Shown: piece by piece, positions 26,601-37,470 of the stretch
Layout of the letters: each line of letters starts with the position of its first letter
Numbering within the stretch: the stretch's first letter is position 1
Origin: Dipetalonema caudispina
Lineage: Eukaryota; Nematoda; Chromadorea; Rhabditida; Onchocercidae
NCBI GenBank assembly: GCA_013365325.1
Contig: JABVXV010000283.1
Location: forward strand, 17,948-81,947
DNA: 64,000 bases
Direction of reading: 5' to 3'
Notes under the pieces: generated by a model
Databases searched by the model: none
Told to the model about the DNA's origin: nothing
What the model saw: only the letters and a program-made list of their open reading frames with translations
Made by a program: the position numbers and the translations under genes

Positions 26601-29600
26601 ATGATATAATCGTTGAAGACATACTCTCATCAGCACAGCTCTTTGAAGGATTCGTTGTCAAATGCTGTCTACCCTTTATGCCAGAGCTTTCACCTGCAAC
26701 TATTTATTTATGACAAATCGCTATGTGTGCAGTACTACGCATGTGCCTGCTTATCAGGAACATAAGTTATAATCAACTGAACCTTGTGAAACTTCGTCTG
26801 CTTTCAGAAACATGTTGTCCATGACTGTAACAGATAAAGAACTTGATATGCGACCACTCTCATCAATGACCATTGTTGTCACAGCATTACCTTTAACCGG
26901 TGTTACTGGTTGATTAGCAATAGCTTCAACTTTTTCGAAAATTCCAACGCGTACCAACTGCTCTAGCCAAAAGTCGGTATTTTTCATGAACAAAGATTTA
27001 ATAATCTGCAAAATTCAACTGTGTTGTATTCTGTTTATTCAAGCTTACAGTACATCCACTGCCTACGTACTTACAACTGAATGCCCGCTTGTTTTATTAA
27101 GAGTGAGCATCTTACTTGCTCAGCATAACTGTTTCCTGATTATAATTGCAAAAGTACTTTTTTTTGATGGCGTTGAATAGGACGTACGTGTCTTACTCCT
27201 TCATATTCGATTTGCTACTTCTGCTTATACGAAAAAAAGAAATTATGCAGCTTAAGAGATATTACTGTTAGTGAAGAGTATTTATATAACTTCTGCGATT
27301 AACCACATACTTGTAACACATTTTCATGAGATTCTGTGTCGTCCTCATGTTCCAAACCCATCATCAGAACGCTGACAAGGTTTTCAGCAAGCCGCTGTCC
27401 ATGAGAAAAACAGATATCAATTGAAATATCGACCCCACCGTTGTCATTCGTAACCATTGATTCCATTGACTCGGGTGATATATAATGGACAGCTTTACGA
27501 AGCAGTGACAAACTGGATCTATGTACACTAGCACCAAGTGAACGCTGTAAGTTATTCGTAAATCTGTGTTTTCAGCAATAGCATAGAACTGCAAAGTAGG
27601 TCGCTATTCAAATATCGCCTTCAATTGCAATTCAAGATATAGAACAATCTCGCAAAAGAAATCAAGCTTAAGGTTTCACTTATTTCATTGATATCTCGAG
27701 ATAAATACTATCATTGATCTTGGATACTGTATAGGGAGAATGATATGGACTGTAGTGTCAGGTCTGATTTCACATTTAAGTAAGTTATATGAGTTTTTAT
27801 ACATTGGAAGTTTTTTTAAGGACCAAGAACGATCAGTCGTTCTTGACTATTTGCAGATTAGTCATTGTTGAAAAAGAGAAACGCATATAAACCAATTAGT
27901 GGAGTCTCGGAGCGATCAATAAACTCACGGAATGAATGAAACAACTACCTTACCTGATAAACATCACACAAAACTGGTAATAACTGTTCCAATAACTGAC
28001 GCACAATTGCGGGATCGATCTTTTCACTTGATGTTTCTCTTGTAACATCAGCTTTCCCCTTCACTATCTTTTCTAAACCAAAAGTCTGAAGTACTGTTTG
28101 AATTCTACATTTGTTTATTGCTCAGTATAAAGTTCCACATTTATATTAATTTCCCAGATACCTAAGTTACTTCTTAATATTCCACGATTAATTTCATTTT
28201 AATAATGTGCGCATAGCAAAGGTGTACAGATGCTCAGATATGTAACAATTAATAATAGCTAATAAAACAATCAGCTATCGAAACTATAGTAAGAGTTGAT
28301 CAGAAAGACAGGCACTTAACTTTTTCTAAAGAAATTTAATGAAGGACCTAACTAGATAACATAATAATTTTACCTCACCTTCATCAACTCTCTGCATGTA
28401 AGCGCTTGGACTTTCCAGAATACTCGCTACAAGCTGATGCTCCTCTTCACTTCTTTCGTGTGCTTTATCCAATGCTGTTTTCCCCTCCTCATCACGAAGA
28501 TCAGGATTTGCTCCGTATTTCAATAGAATTTTCACAATCTTGAAATAAGAATAAAAAACTACATAAGTTTCGAAAAAAAAAAAACCTTGGTTGATTAAAA
28601 TTTTAACTTACATCTGATCTACCAAAACAGGCAGCGTAATGCAAGGATGAGGACCGCTGACCCTTGTTTACATCAGCGCCCTTATCACACAAATATGTTA
28701 CCATTTCAACAGTGCCAAATGCGGAAGACCAATTAAGCAATGTTTGTCCCACATCATCTGTGAAATTTGCATCAACCTGCAGTGATTTACGAGATTTATT
28801 GTAGGAAACGAATTTTTAAAAATAATCCAATCATTAATTACCAGACAAAATAAATATTGGCATCAGCGTAATGTTTAGTTCTTATTCAAATTAGGAAAAA
28901 CTAACAGCTCCTATTAAAACTAACTAAATGGATAACTGCAGTAGAAGCGAAGACTGTGTTTTCATTCAAAACAATTTTTAATAAAACCCTACATTTAAAT
29001 CATTTGTAGAAGATGATCATCACTTACTAATCGTCATCAAAGGAAGGGTTATTCATTTTAAACATATAATTTTTTGCTATGAGAGTTTTTAAAAAAAAAA
29101 AAACGCGAAAAACTTTACCTGTCCTGACTCAATGGCATCAATTAAAGCATCTGTATCACGCTGACGAATTGCATCAATAAGATGTCTATGAGACCGGTCG
29201 AACGAATTAGGACCTGAAAACAAACAAAATTTAATCGTCTCTTTTCAGAATTTCAAAAAAAGAAAAGTACACCACAGAACAAACAGAACCTGTTTCGTTA
29301 CGGCTAGCTACAGTAGAACCCATGCTTTTTGGTAACGCGCTTCGCCCCTCACAGAGAAGTACCATGAGAAGATCGCAAAACCGCAAAGCGTCCATAATGC
29401 AGCGTTCATCTTTGCTCATTAGAACTGTTTTTAGTGCACAGAAAAGTACTGGAGAACTGCAAAAAAAAGATATTTACTAAATATCCTCTTTCCTAATTTC
29501 TTATCAGCGAAGCGCTAATATACTACAATATATTGAAATGTGGCTCTAATTACTAAACTGGCTAGCCGCAAAAATTACCTTACGACTTGCTCGGTGACAA

Positions 29601-30676
29601 TCGATGAGCCACGACAAAGATTACTCAGTAATGAAATGACAACAGAGGTGAATGACGCTGGCCGATTTAAGCCAAATGCTAGTGATGATGCCACCGAATC
29701 ACTTGATCCGACTGAATTAGTATTTCTCATATGTGACAGTGCTGCAGTGCAAGCTACATTAGTCAGATGTGCAGGCACTAGTGAATTAAGCAGATGTTCA
29801 ACAAGATTCCCATGTCGTACCATTTCCACCGGATCCATGAATTTACGAATGAAACGATCCGTTAGTGCGGCAAAGCAACGCAAAGCACATTCTGACACCT
29901 GAATAGAAAATACTGCTTTAATATCGAATAAAGAAGGGTTTGCTGAATGGCCAAGATTTTCAACCGTATTAGCAACATTTATGTATATTAAATATGACTA
30001 CAACTTTACTTGCTCAAACAGCAATCTGAAATAATGTATGAATTTTCGGCAATGCAAACCTTCGGATCATCATGTTCAAGAAGAGCTCCCAAACTAGCAC
30101 TACATTCCGGCATAGTGGAATCATTCGGTTCCATTTTGCTACATAGTCTCGTGATAACAGACATTGCTGAGTGAATAGTATCCTTCAATATGAACTAACG
30201 AAATTACCATTTTATTCATCGCAATAAAAAAACTCTTTTGACTTCCATTACTTTTGCGACATTGCTGAGATTATACGGCACGTAAAATATAGGCATGTCA
30301 GGCACAGCTCTCTAAGACTTGATACTTCTAGTTTCGATTGTGATTTTTAAAGAACTGCTAGTTGTTTAAAATACCAGCAGTAAGAAATTCAAAATTTTGA
30401 GGCAAAATCAAAGTTTTTTCTTCTTAAATCGCCAATAAATTCGATTTTTAATACCAATCATTAAATGTTCAATTTTATACTTCAAATTTCGGTACCAAAT
30501 AAATGAAATTTCTGACAGCATTACCTTGTGAACACATTGTCCATGTTGACGAACTAAAGTCAACATACACTGTAATCCTCCAGCATCATATACTGCAGAT
30601 GTTTCCCTTTGACAAACATGCTCGAGTAACTTCACACACTGCTCGGCTGAAAAAAAAAAAGGAAATTTGAGAAGGT

Positions 30677-30716
<40 letters not shown>

Positions 30717-31818
30717 AGTGTAACGTCTCTAAAATTCTGAAATAAAAATGCCTCTAAAGGATGAAAAGGAAGCCACAGTTTCTAATAGATAAATAAATAT
30801 ATGTTAAAAACAAATAATGTAACTGAAGATTTACTCACCGCCTAGATGAGATAACTCAACTGATCTTTCATATTCCTTTCACTTTTTTAAACATGCGACA
30901 ATATAGCGCGAAGTAAAATGCATGTCTTAACACAAAGCCTTCATTTCATGTTCAATATTTTAGTTTCATACACCCCTAACAGAAGTGAATTAATCTGTTA
31001 CGTAGTGCAAAGTGTTACCAAGATCTTTGCTCGTGCGATCACTCATTTCTGCAACTGCCAATCGGTTACAGATTGCTTTAACAGCACCATCCACTTGTGT
31101 TATTCGCCTGGTGCATTCATTCGATACATCCAAATAGTACGTTATAGCACGCGCAGTAACCTAAACTCATTCTAAATCTTGATAATTCTGTGAAAATATC
31201 ATTTAATGCAAATAAGAAATATTCAGATCTGGCTGCTACAAACTGTTTTTTATTGGTTTAATTACCTGGTTCAAATTTTTGCGTGGTCTTTACCTTACAA
31301 AATTCAAGTATAATTTTTTATACGAAAACTAGTGTGCTTGTATAGATTTGCGAAGTGTGTAAATCTTTACCTTCCGAGGTAGAACTATTAATTCATGATA
31401 AACACCATGTTCCAGCTTACAAGTAAATAATTCATCTGTTTGCAATCATTCTTCTCGAAAACTTTAAAACTACAAGTTCAAGAATAATACAATTAAATAC
31501 ATACTTCCAAAACATTTTCTGTAGCCGTTTCATCAAGGAATATTTTACATAATGCTGGAAGGAAAGTTCTTGGTGGACAACTTTCAAAACACTGGTCAAT
31601 ATTGTCACTCATCAACAAGAGCATACAAAGTTGCTCCAATGCCATTAACTGAAATTAAAGCTTTCTTTAACTCTCTTTACCGTTTATAAGTAACAAGAAA
31701 TCTTTATTTTATAAAATAGAAAATGATACACGAAACCACCAATTACCTGAATATCTCGTTCATCACCAACTCCCGTTTGCAACCATTCCAGAAGAGTGTC
31801 TGGATCCACACCTTCCAT
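10869..31818 (-). CDS. hecd-1: HECTD1/HECD-1-type HECT E3 ubiquitin ligase
   Basis: A very large cytosolic E3 that transfers ubiquitin through a HECT cysteine. My model has 60 exons, about 9.0 kb and 3,000 residues (human HECTD1 about 2,610). Exon left edges in gene order: 31747, 31505, 31019, 30525, 30060, 29579, 29290, 29119, 28612, 28379, 27954, 27310, 26783, 26553, 26330, 25946, 25761, 25536, 25196, 24891, 24460, 24131, 23702, 23214, 23014, 22717, 22480, 21967, 21562, 21396, 21213, 20959, 20619, 20397, 19994, 19361, 19046, 18622, 18056, 17735, 17350, 17017, 16576, 16110, 15755, 15481, 15288, 14889, 14431, 14038, 13765, 13473, 13279, 12972, 12731, 12171, 11914, 11604, 11250, 10869. Domains: ARM-like N-terminus beginning [14 protein letters not shown] (residues 1-310); ankyrin repeats (about 365-505, [20 protein letters not shown]); SUN-like jelly roll (about 1220-1385, [16 protein letters not shown]); MIB/HERC2 (about 1475-1570, [11 protein letters not shown]); CCHC zinc knuckle (about 1655); acidic and serine-rich linker; HECT domain (about 2580 to end) with the catalytic cysteine in [12 protein letters not shown] (codon 10965-10967). 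One intron (11440-11603) uses a GC donor. The start at 31818 matches the family N-terminus. Confidence 0.95.
20619..20747 (-). other. hecd-1: hecd-1 exon encoding a CCHC zinc knuckle
   Basis: This 129-nt exon encodes [14 protein letters not shown], a perfect C-x2-C-x4-H-x4-C zinc knuckle with the usual glycine after the second cysteine and basic/acidic residues before the last. Phases match on both sides: the upstream exon (20959-21095) leaves one base and this exon supplies GT; its own final base is completed by the exon at 20397-20488. It is therefore coding and not an intronic shadow. Zinc knuckles bind single-stranded nucleic acid or small protein partners. I do not recall one in vertebrate HECTD1. 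Confidence 0.8.
20833..20922. other. Intronic three-way-junction inverted repeat
   Basis: Nested perfect inverted repeats in one hecd-1 intron. The outer stem is 14 bp (20833-20846 with 20909-20922). Inside are a 13-bp hairpin with a 3-base loop (20848-20860 with 20864-20876) and a 6-bp hairpin (20882-20887 with 20892-20897). The three stems meet in a compact 90-nt cloverleaf-like fold on either strand. It is not a tRNA: there are no A/B boxes and the arm lengths are wrong. Confidence 0.75.
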
Positions 31819-34320
31819 TACACTCGTCCTGTATTCCTTGAACAAAACACCCCACACCTTAAAAATACATTATCAACTAACAGTGAAAGTATGAAAGATA
31901 AAAAAGCGGAAGAACAAGCTCAACTGGAGCACGTGACAACATTAACTGATACCATTCCACCCTAAGTAAATTAATTCACTACCAAAGAAATTATGAAACA
32001 TTTGGAATAAAAAATACAACAGAAGTTCGACTGAATCAAGAACTTTGGGGGCATAGTAACATCTTATAAGCATCAGGACGATGAAACTCGCACAGATCTA
32101 TTAGTCTGCATTGGACGGTGAGGAAGAGACTCACCTTGCACTTGGTCATTGTAATGTCTAATTCAAAAAAATATTAGGAAGGGTCTAAAGAAAGCAGTCG
32201 GATTGAAAGGATCCATATACATGCACTCAAATAAATCTAGCAAACTTACACCAGCCAGAGATGATATGGAAAATCTGAGATGGGAATACGATGAAAAGAA
32301 GTTTCCGTACAAAATGAAACACACTCGAAAATTCAAAGATGTTCATCCAGTGCGAAAACGCGAGATGTGGTGACTCATCTTGTTCCACAATAAGAGACAA
32401 GATGGTTCTCTTTGGGAATCAAAGTAATCTAGCTTCCTTACAGTGCTAGAAATTAACTGCTGTTAACAAACTTGGCAAAAGGACCAAGACCAGAGGTGAT
32501 ATACCATTACAGGAAAGATTACAAATCGAAAGACGAGAGATGAGTTACAACTCTGTTATAGAGACTGATCGATTATTCACGCATTCATCGATTCAAATCA
32601 ACAAATCCATCTCAATCAAGTATGATTAAAATTGACAAGAGTGAAGGAATTGACTCATGACAAAGAGTTGACAAATTGAAAGCGACAAGAGCATTCCAAA
32701 TGTTAAATTTTTACCAATTGCACCGGAGGAACTTGGTGACAAAGAAAATCTCTCACCTCCTCAGCCACTGAAACAACAGCACAATAACACAGGATCGACC
32801 GCCACTTTCCTTTTATGCTTTTTTTCGCAAACGGACAAACAATTGCACAACGCAAACGGACGTGCGCAAGCTGTTTGCGGCAATTTAAAGTTAAGTGAAT
32901 TGAGAGCAGTTACAAGTGATTAGGGTCGATATACACATACTTTCGAGTGATCGGTCATTAAGATTGGACACGATAAAATGGAGAATAAGCTGGCGACTAG
33001 CTACATAACGGAGTAGGTGATTCATAGTTAATCCTTATCAGATGCTCAAGTTAATAGTAATTGCTTGTCCACAGTGATGAGAATCCATGTGGATATCAGG
33101 CGAGACTTTTATTTTCATATGTTCCAATCGAAGTGACGCACTACAAGTTAAACTGGCTTGATGATCTTGGTTGATTAAGGTGTTGGGTGTGTGTGTGTTT
33201 TGATTAGCGGGTGGGTTGGAAGGTGAAGTCGATGGTGCGTCTTGAGATATGATCTAATGATGAGATAAGAGTTGTTTTGAAGATAAGACTAATATTATAA
33301 AGATTCCTATAGCAGCAGCAGGCCTAAAGGCTTAAGTATGACATTTTTTATTAATATTTCAAACAATGATAGTTGTTATATTCAGCAAGCATTCCGAGAA
33401 ACGTTAAAGGCCATGTATGACTTCACACAAATGTGCTTTCATGTATTGAACATGAAATCATATCTGTCAGAATTACGCCGAATTGATTATTGCCGAATCT
33501 TAAGAACTGTAACTATTTACAAAAAGTCATTTAAATAGTAATAAGCGGACTTTGGATTGTTATAGTCTGTTCTACTACAGTTAACTGTGTTCATTGCATC
33601 ATCTCCTTTATATCTTCGATAGTTTAAAAAGTGTTTGCAGAGCATTGTTCCAAATTACACCGTTCAAATAGTGATGATATCATACTTTTACGGGTTTTCA
33701 TTTCATATGATTCCTTTGATTTGAAAGAGTTTTACTTCTTTTATAGTCGCTAATCTGCTATTCACTCTGCCTACCATTTTCAACAAAATTCTTTCTTGTA
33801 TATACATAACGTACTCATCCTTGTCTGGTTCATATGTTAGTTTTATTGGATCGCTTCTAAGTTTATGTGAAAGACTGCATAAACTGTTATGAATATTTCA
33901 GGTACCAAATGTATGCCACACAACACGGATTGACAACCGTTTATTGACACGGGCAGATATTTGGCGTTTTATGAAATTTCTGGCCATTTATAAAGTGTGG
34001 TATGATCAAATCTAAAATGAAAAAAAATACCGTTTCTGGTTATTAGTGCTTTTATAACGAAGTAGCTGTTTAATTAAAAACTCCTAGCAGTCCTAGCTAT
34101 ACACCTGCATAAGTTCCGGACTCAGCCTTCACCACTTTCATCACCTATTCTATAGCCTTTCTGGAAGCCTAATTTTTCATTTTATTTTCATTTCCAGTGC
34201 TTAAATCCGAGCCTGTGCTCATATCAATTTGTTCTGCGAGTCCTGTTTGTTTGTTGCATAGATGTTTTATTCATATGCTCCATATTTTAATTCAGGAAAT
34301 CGCTGGCTGGCTGCTTTATA
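31819..34320. other. Divergent promoter region between hecd-1 and rab-19
   Basis: About 2.5 kb between two genes transcribed away from each other, so it should contain both promoters. A minus-strand ATG followed after five codons by a GTGAGT donor (32135-32149) could be a distal first exon of hecd-1. The rab-19 side ends in a TTTTAATTCAG acceptor (34285-34295). The frame 31723-31965 (+) overlaps hecd-1 exon 1 and is a shadow. Confidence 0.5.
34285..34295 (+). promoter_or_regulatory. Acceptor upstream of rab-19 start (possible spliced-leader site)
   Basis: TTTTAATTCAG ending at 34295, 25 bases before the ATG at 34321, with no in-frame ATG between. It is consistent with trans-splicing and supports the chosen start. 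Confidence 0.45.
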
Positions 34321-36006
34321 ATGGAAACGGACGATTCCTTCGACTTTTTGTTTAAAATAGTTCTAATCGGTGATATGGGTGTGGGTAAAACTTGTGTCGT
34401 GCAAAGGTATTTTGTAACACTTTCAATCAATGTATGGATAGGTTTCATTATTACCAGTGGTTTTTGACTGGTTTTGAAACTATTGTAGTTTCCACATGAA
34501 ATAACAAACTTTAATTTTCGGGAAGTATTTCCCTGAGATACTTCAGTGCTTTAAAATATTATGGGTTTCTAAAGTCCGTTAGCGTCCAAGCATTGATGAA
34601 GAGAGTAGCTAATATTATGTTGGTTTGGAAAGGTACTGGTACGTACATCAATGATTAGTGTTAATAAATACCGCGAGATAAAAAATTCAACAGGAAATGG
34701 GGTCAGCACTAACCTAAGAATTGGCCGAGATTTTTTGTGCTCAGCTGAAATTTTAGAAATAGTGATTTCATATTACAAGAGATCCCAGTTATGTGAACGC
34801 TGTCTTGCTCTTATTTTGTATTTTGTGCGGCATTTCTTGAATTCAAGACACTTACTTAATGTTGAGGATTATAGGAAATATTGCTGTTGATCAAGCAATA
34901 TACAGCATCCGAAATGTTTTCGGTAATGTAGGAATGACTTCTAATGATTTGTTTTTTTTATCCTTAGCCAAGTAACATTTAATTCACATTACTGAATGCA
35001 ATTGAATTAGAATGCAGTTTTGAGCTACTTAAGGTTCAAAAATGGGACATTCATCGAAAGACAAGGAACAACAATTGGTGTTGATTTCTCGATGAAAACG
35101 CTGATTATCGAAGGCAAACGTGTGAAATTGCAAATTTGGGATACTGGTGGTCAGGAAAGATTTCGCACAATTACCCAGAGCTATTATAGGTTAGCATAAT
35201 GTTGAAACCATGGTATTACTTCCTTGTTACAAAGGATTGTACGATGTGACAGGTCGTTTTACATTCCACTGTGCTATGATACACTTTCCAAGAGCAGTTT
35301 TTCTTGCTTACAGCAGAGTGTGAAACATTGAGCAGACGTTAACATTAAAAAGTGGAACTAATTCAAGTCAAATTGTTGAAAAAGCCCAGTACGCTTCCTA
35401 TTAATATTCTTAGCATAAATCAGATGTTTATTGTGTTGGCCATTTATTATAGATCAGCAAATGGTATTTTATTGTGTTATGATCTAACATGCCGTCAGTC
35501 TTTTGAGTCACTCCATCGTTGGCTAGATGATGTATCAAAATTCGCCGCACCGAATGTCTGCAAGGTACTTGTTGGTAGGTTTTTTGAATCCTTAAATTCC
35601 TTACATTTCATATTTCCTGAACATTTGGATAATGTCTGATAAAATTGCGGATTTGAAGAGCTGAACGAATAGCGTAACAGGCATATACAGTTCGCTGATA
35701 AGTAGTCATCATGCAACATTGTTTCATAACTGATTTTTAGCAACGAAAGCAGACCTTGAAAATGAACGTCTTGTCGAACGAGATGAAGGTAGCGAATTAG
35801 CAAATACACATGGTATGTGCATGTTCATTGAAACATCATCAAAAAGTAATTTGAATGTGGATAATGCATTTTTGGAATTAGCGTGTCAGTTGAAGAGGCA
35901 ATACGAAGCAGGTGTACATTTGGATTCACAGTTGGATGCTTTCAAGATTTCGCAGGGCACCACAACGATTAGCTCCAAGTGGGCTTCATGTTGCCACTAT
36001 TTATGA
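34321..36006 (+). CDS. rab-19: Rab GTPase of the Rab19/43 group
   Basis: Small GTPase of membrane traffic (Golgi/endosome routes in other animals). Exons 34321-34406, 35034-35189, 35453-35574 and 35741-36006 join in phase to 630 nt, 209 residues. Family evidence: [15 protein letters not shown] at the start, [28 protein letters not shown] (switch I), [18 protein letters not shown] (switch II), [17 protein letters not shown] and ETSSKS. The C-terminus is [11 protein letters not shown], with paired cysteines for geranylgeranylation followed by three residues. Odd points: DTGGQE instead of the near-universal DTAGQE, methionine in the P-loop (GDMGVGKT) where Rabs usually have serine or alanine, and ATKAD in place of GNKxD. 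An acceptor TTTTAATTCAG ends 25 bases before the ATG. Rab19/43 fits best, but Rab subfamilies are close; the symbol is by family. Confidence 0.88.
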
Positions 36007-36085
36007 CTATTCAACTTTTCATATATTTCGTTTGTGAAATTCGACTACAAATTACAGTTTTACAAATCTTTTCTTAATTTGCAAA

Positions 36086-36130
<45 letters not shown>

Positions 36131-37470
36131 TTTTTGTTGCCTTTGTTTCTTTATGAATCTGTGTTTGCTTTAATTGTTTTATGGACATATGCGCTACTGT
36201 TTTGCGAATATCTGTCTTTCAAGGATATGTATGGATAGCATTTTATGTATGGTATGATGATAAATGATAAGATTTTTTCAAACTCTAGACTCTGAAAAAA
36301 TCGGAAGAATTGTGCTCAATTCTAAAACCATTTACTTGACGGTGCAGGCTTATACTATCTACTTAGTAAGATTTTTTTGATCATTTTTGGATCTTGCCAA
36401 ACTTACTTTACGTGTTGACAAGTAAGTTTTCTAGCAGTTTTCCTGATTTTTTTCACACCGGAACTTCCAATGCTCTTTTTATTTTGGTATCCTGATCTAA
36501 ATTAATTACTTTTCTTAAATTTTCTTCCCTCAGATTGCAAAATTGATCCGTCCAAGTGTATTATATTTTCACATCCTTTCTGTCATTCAGAAATGGTGCT
36601 GTATGATTTTTGCAAAATTTCCATAGCATTTTAAATCACACTTCGTATTTTGTGTCATTTGGAATTAGTTGTAGAAAGTGTATCTAGTTTTTTCTTCATT
36701 GATTAGTAGTTATCTGAATATTGTGTAGGCTTGTTAGGGTCGATAGAGCAATCGTTTGATTCTAAATTCAGGTAGTCATTCATTGAAGACAAGAAGAAAT
36801 GATTAGTAATGAATATTTATTTGACAGTTTCTTGAAAATCCAGTTGAATGACCAATTCTAACGTATATAACAATTAGGTGCTGATGTCCCATATCGACAT
36901 AGTTTTTTTTTCCTTTTTTTTTTGTGCATTTAGTGTACTACACACGTTTTGCTAGTGCTTCGATTTCGTATTGTATAATTTGTATGCATAGAGAAAAAGA
37001 TCTGCCGTGATACTGAATATAAACTGCGTATTTTCATGTTCATATTGATATACTTGATCGACCGATTTTTTGTTTTCCAAACTGTTCATCGGAGCAGTTT
37101 TATCTGTTATTTATCTTTCAGATACATATAGAATCTTTCATTTACATGAATTAATTGTTCTTGAAACTGTGCTCCACCAAATTGTAGCACTGTAGTACGA
37201 TGAATGAGGAATTCAGGAAATTGTAGTGTTTTATAGTCTGCATTCACTGACTGATTTTTTGAGTAGCTGAGTCAGGTACATGAAATAATACGTTTTTTTT
37301 TTCTTTTTTTTTTTTTGAGAAGTAAAGCTAACACTCAAATTAAATGCAATAAATTTGTTGTGCATGTTTGGAATGAGGGCAGTGATTTGTAAAACTTAAC
37401 TATGATGTGATTAGCAGTTTTATTATGTATTCTAATCCGGCTAACGAATTGCGTTCACTTAGAACACGCT
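36007..37470. other. Gap between rab-19 and CTU1, with a 42-base poly-T
   Basis: It holds the rab-19 3' UTR and the CTU1 upstream region. 36088-36129 is an uninterrupted run of 42 T; shorter T runs lie at about 36901 and 37291. A TTCACTTAG acceptor ends at 37462, eight bases before the CTU1 ATG. At about 1.4 kb the gap is too long for a typical nematode operon. No gene was recognised inside. Confidence 0.5.
36088..36129 (+). repeat. Poly-T run of 42
   Basis: The longest homopolymer in the window, on the sense strand just downstream of rab-19. Other long runs: T at 1592-1614; A at 11151-11182, 30682-30715 and 43138-43161. The exact length may be an assembly estimate. Confidence 0.85.

Noticed and set aside
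29540..29902. 120-codon plus-strand frame
   Set aside because: Antisense shadow of hecd-1 exon 29579-29898, whose minus-strand reading matches the family.
30682..30715. Poly-A run as the tail of a processed retrocopy or non-LTR element
   Set aside because: No coding remnant or target-site duplication next to it, and it reads as poly-T in the sense of the host gene like the other runs.
31262..31285. GGTTCAAATTT resembling a tRNA B box
   Set aside because: No A box or acceptor stem around it; it lies in a hecd-1 intron.
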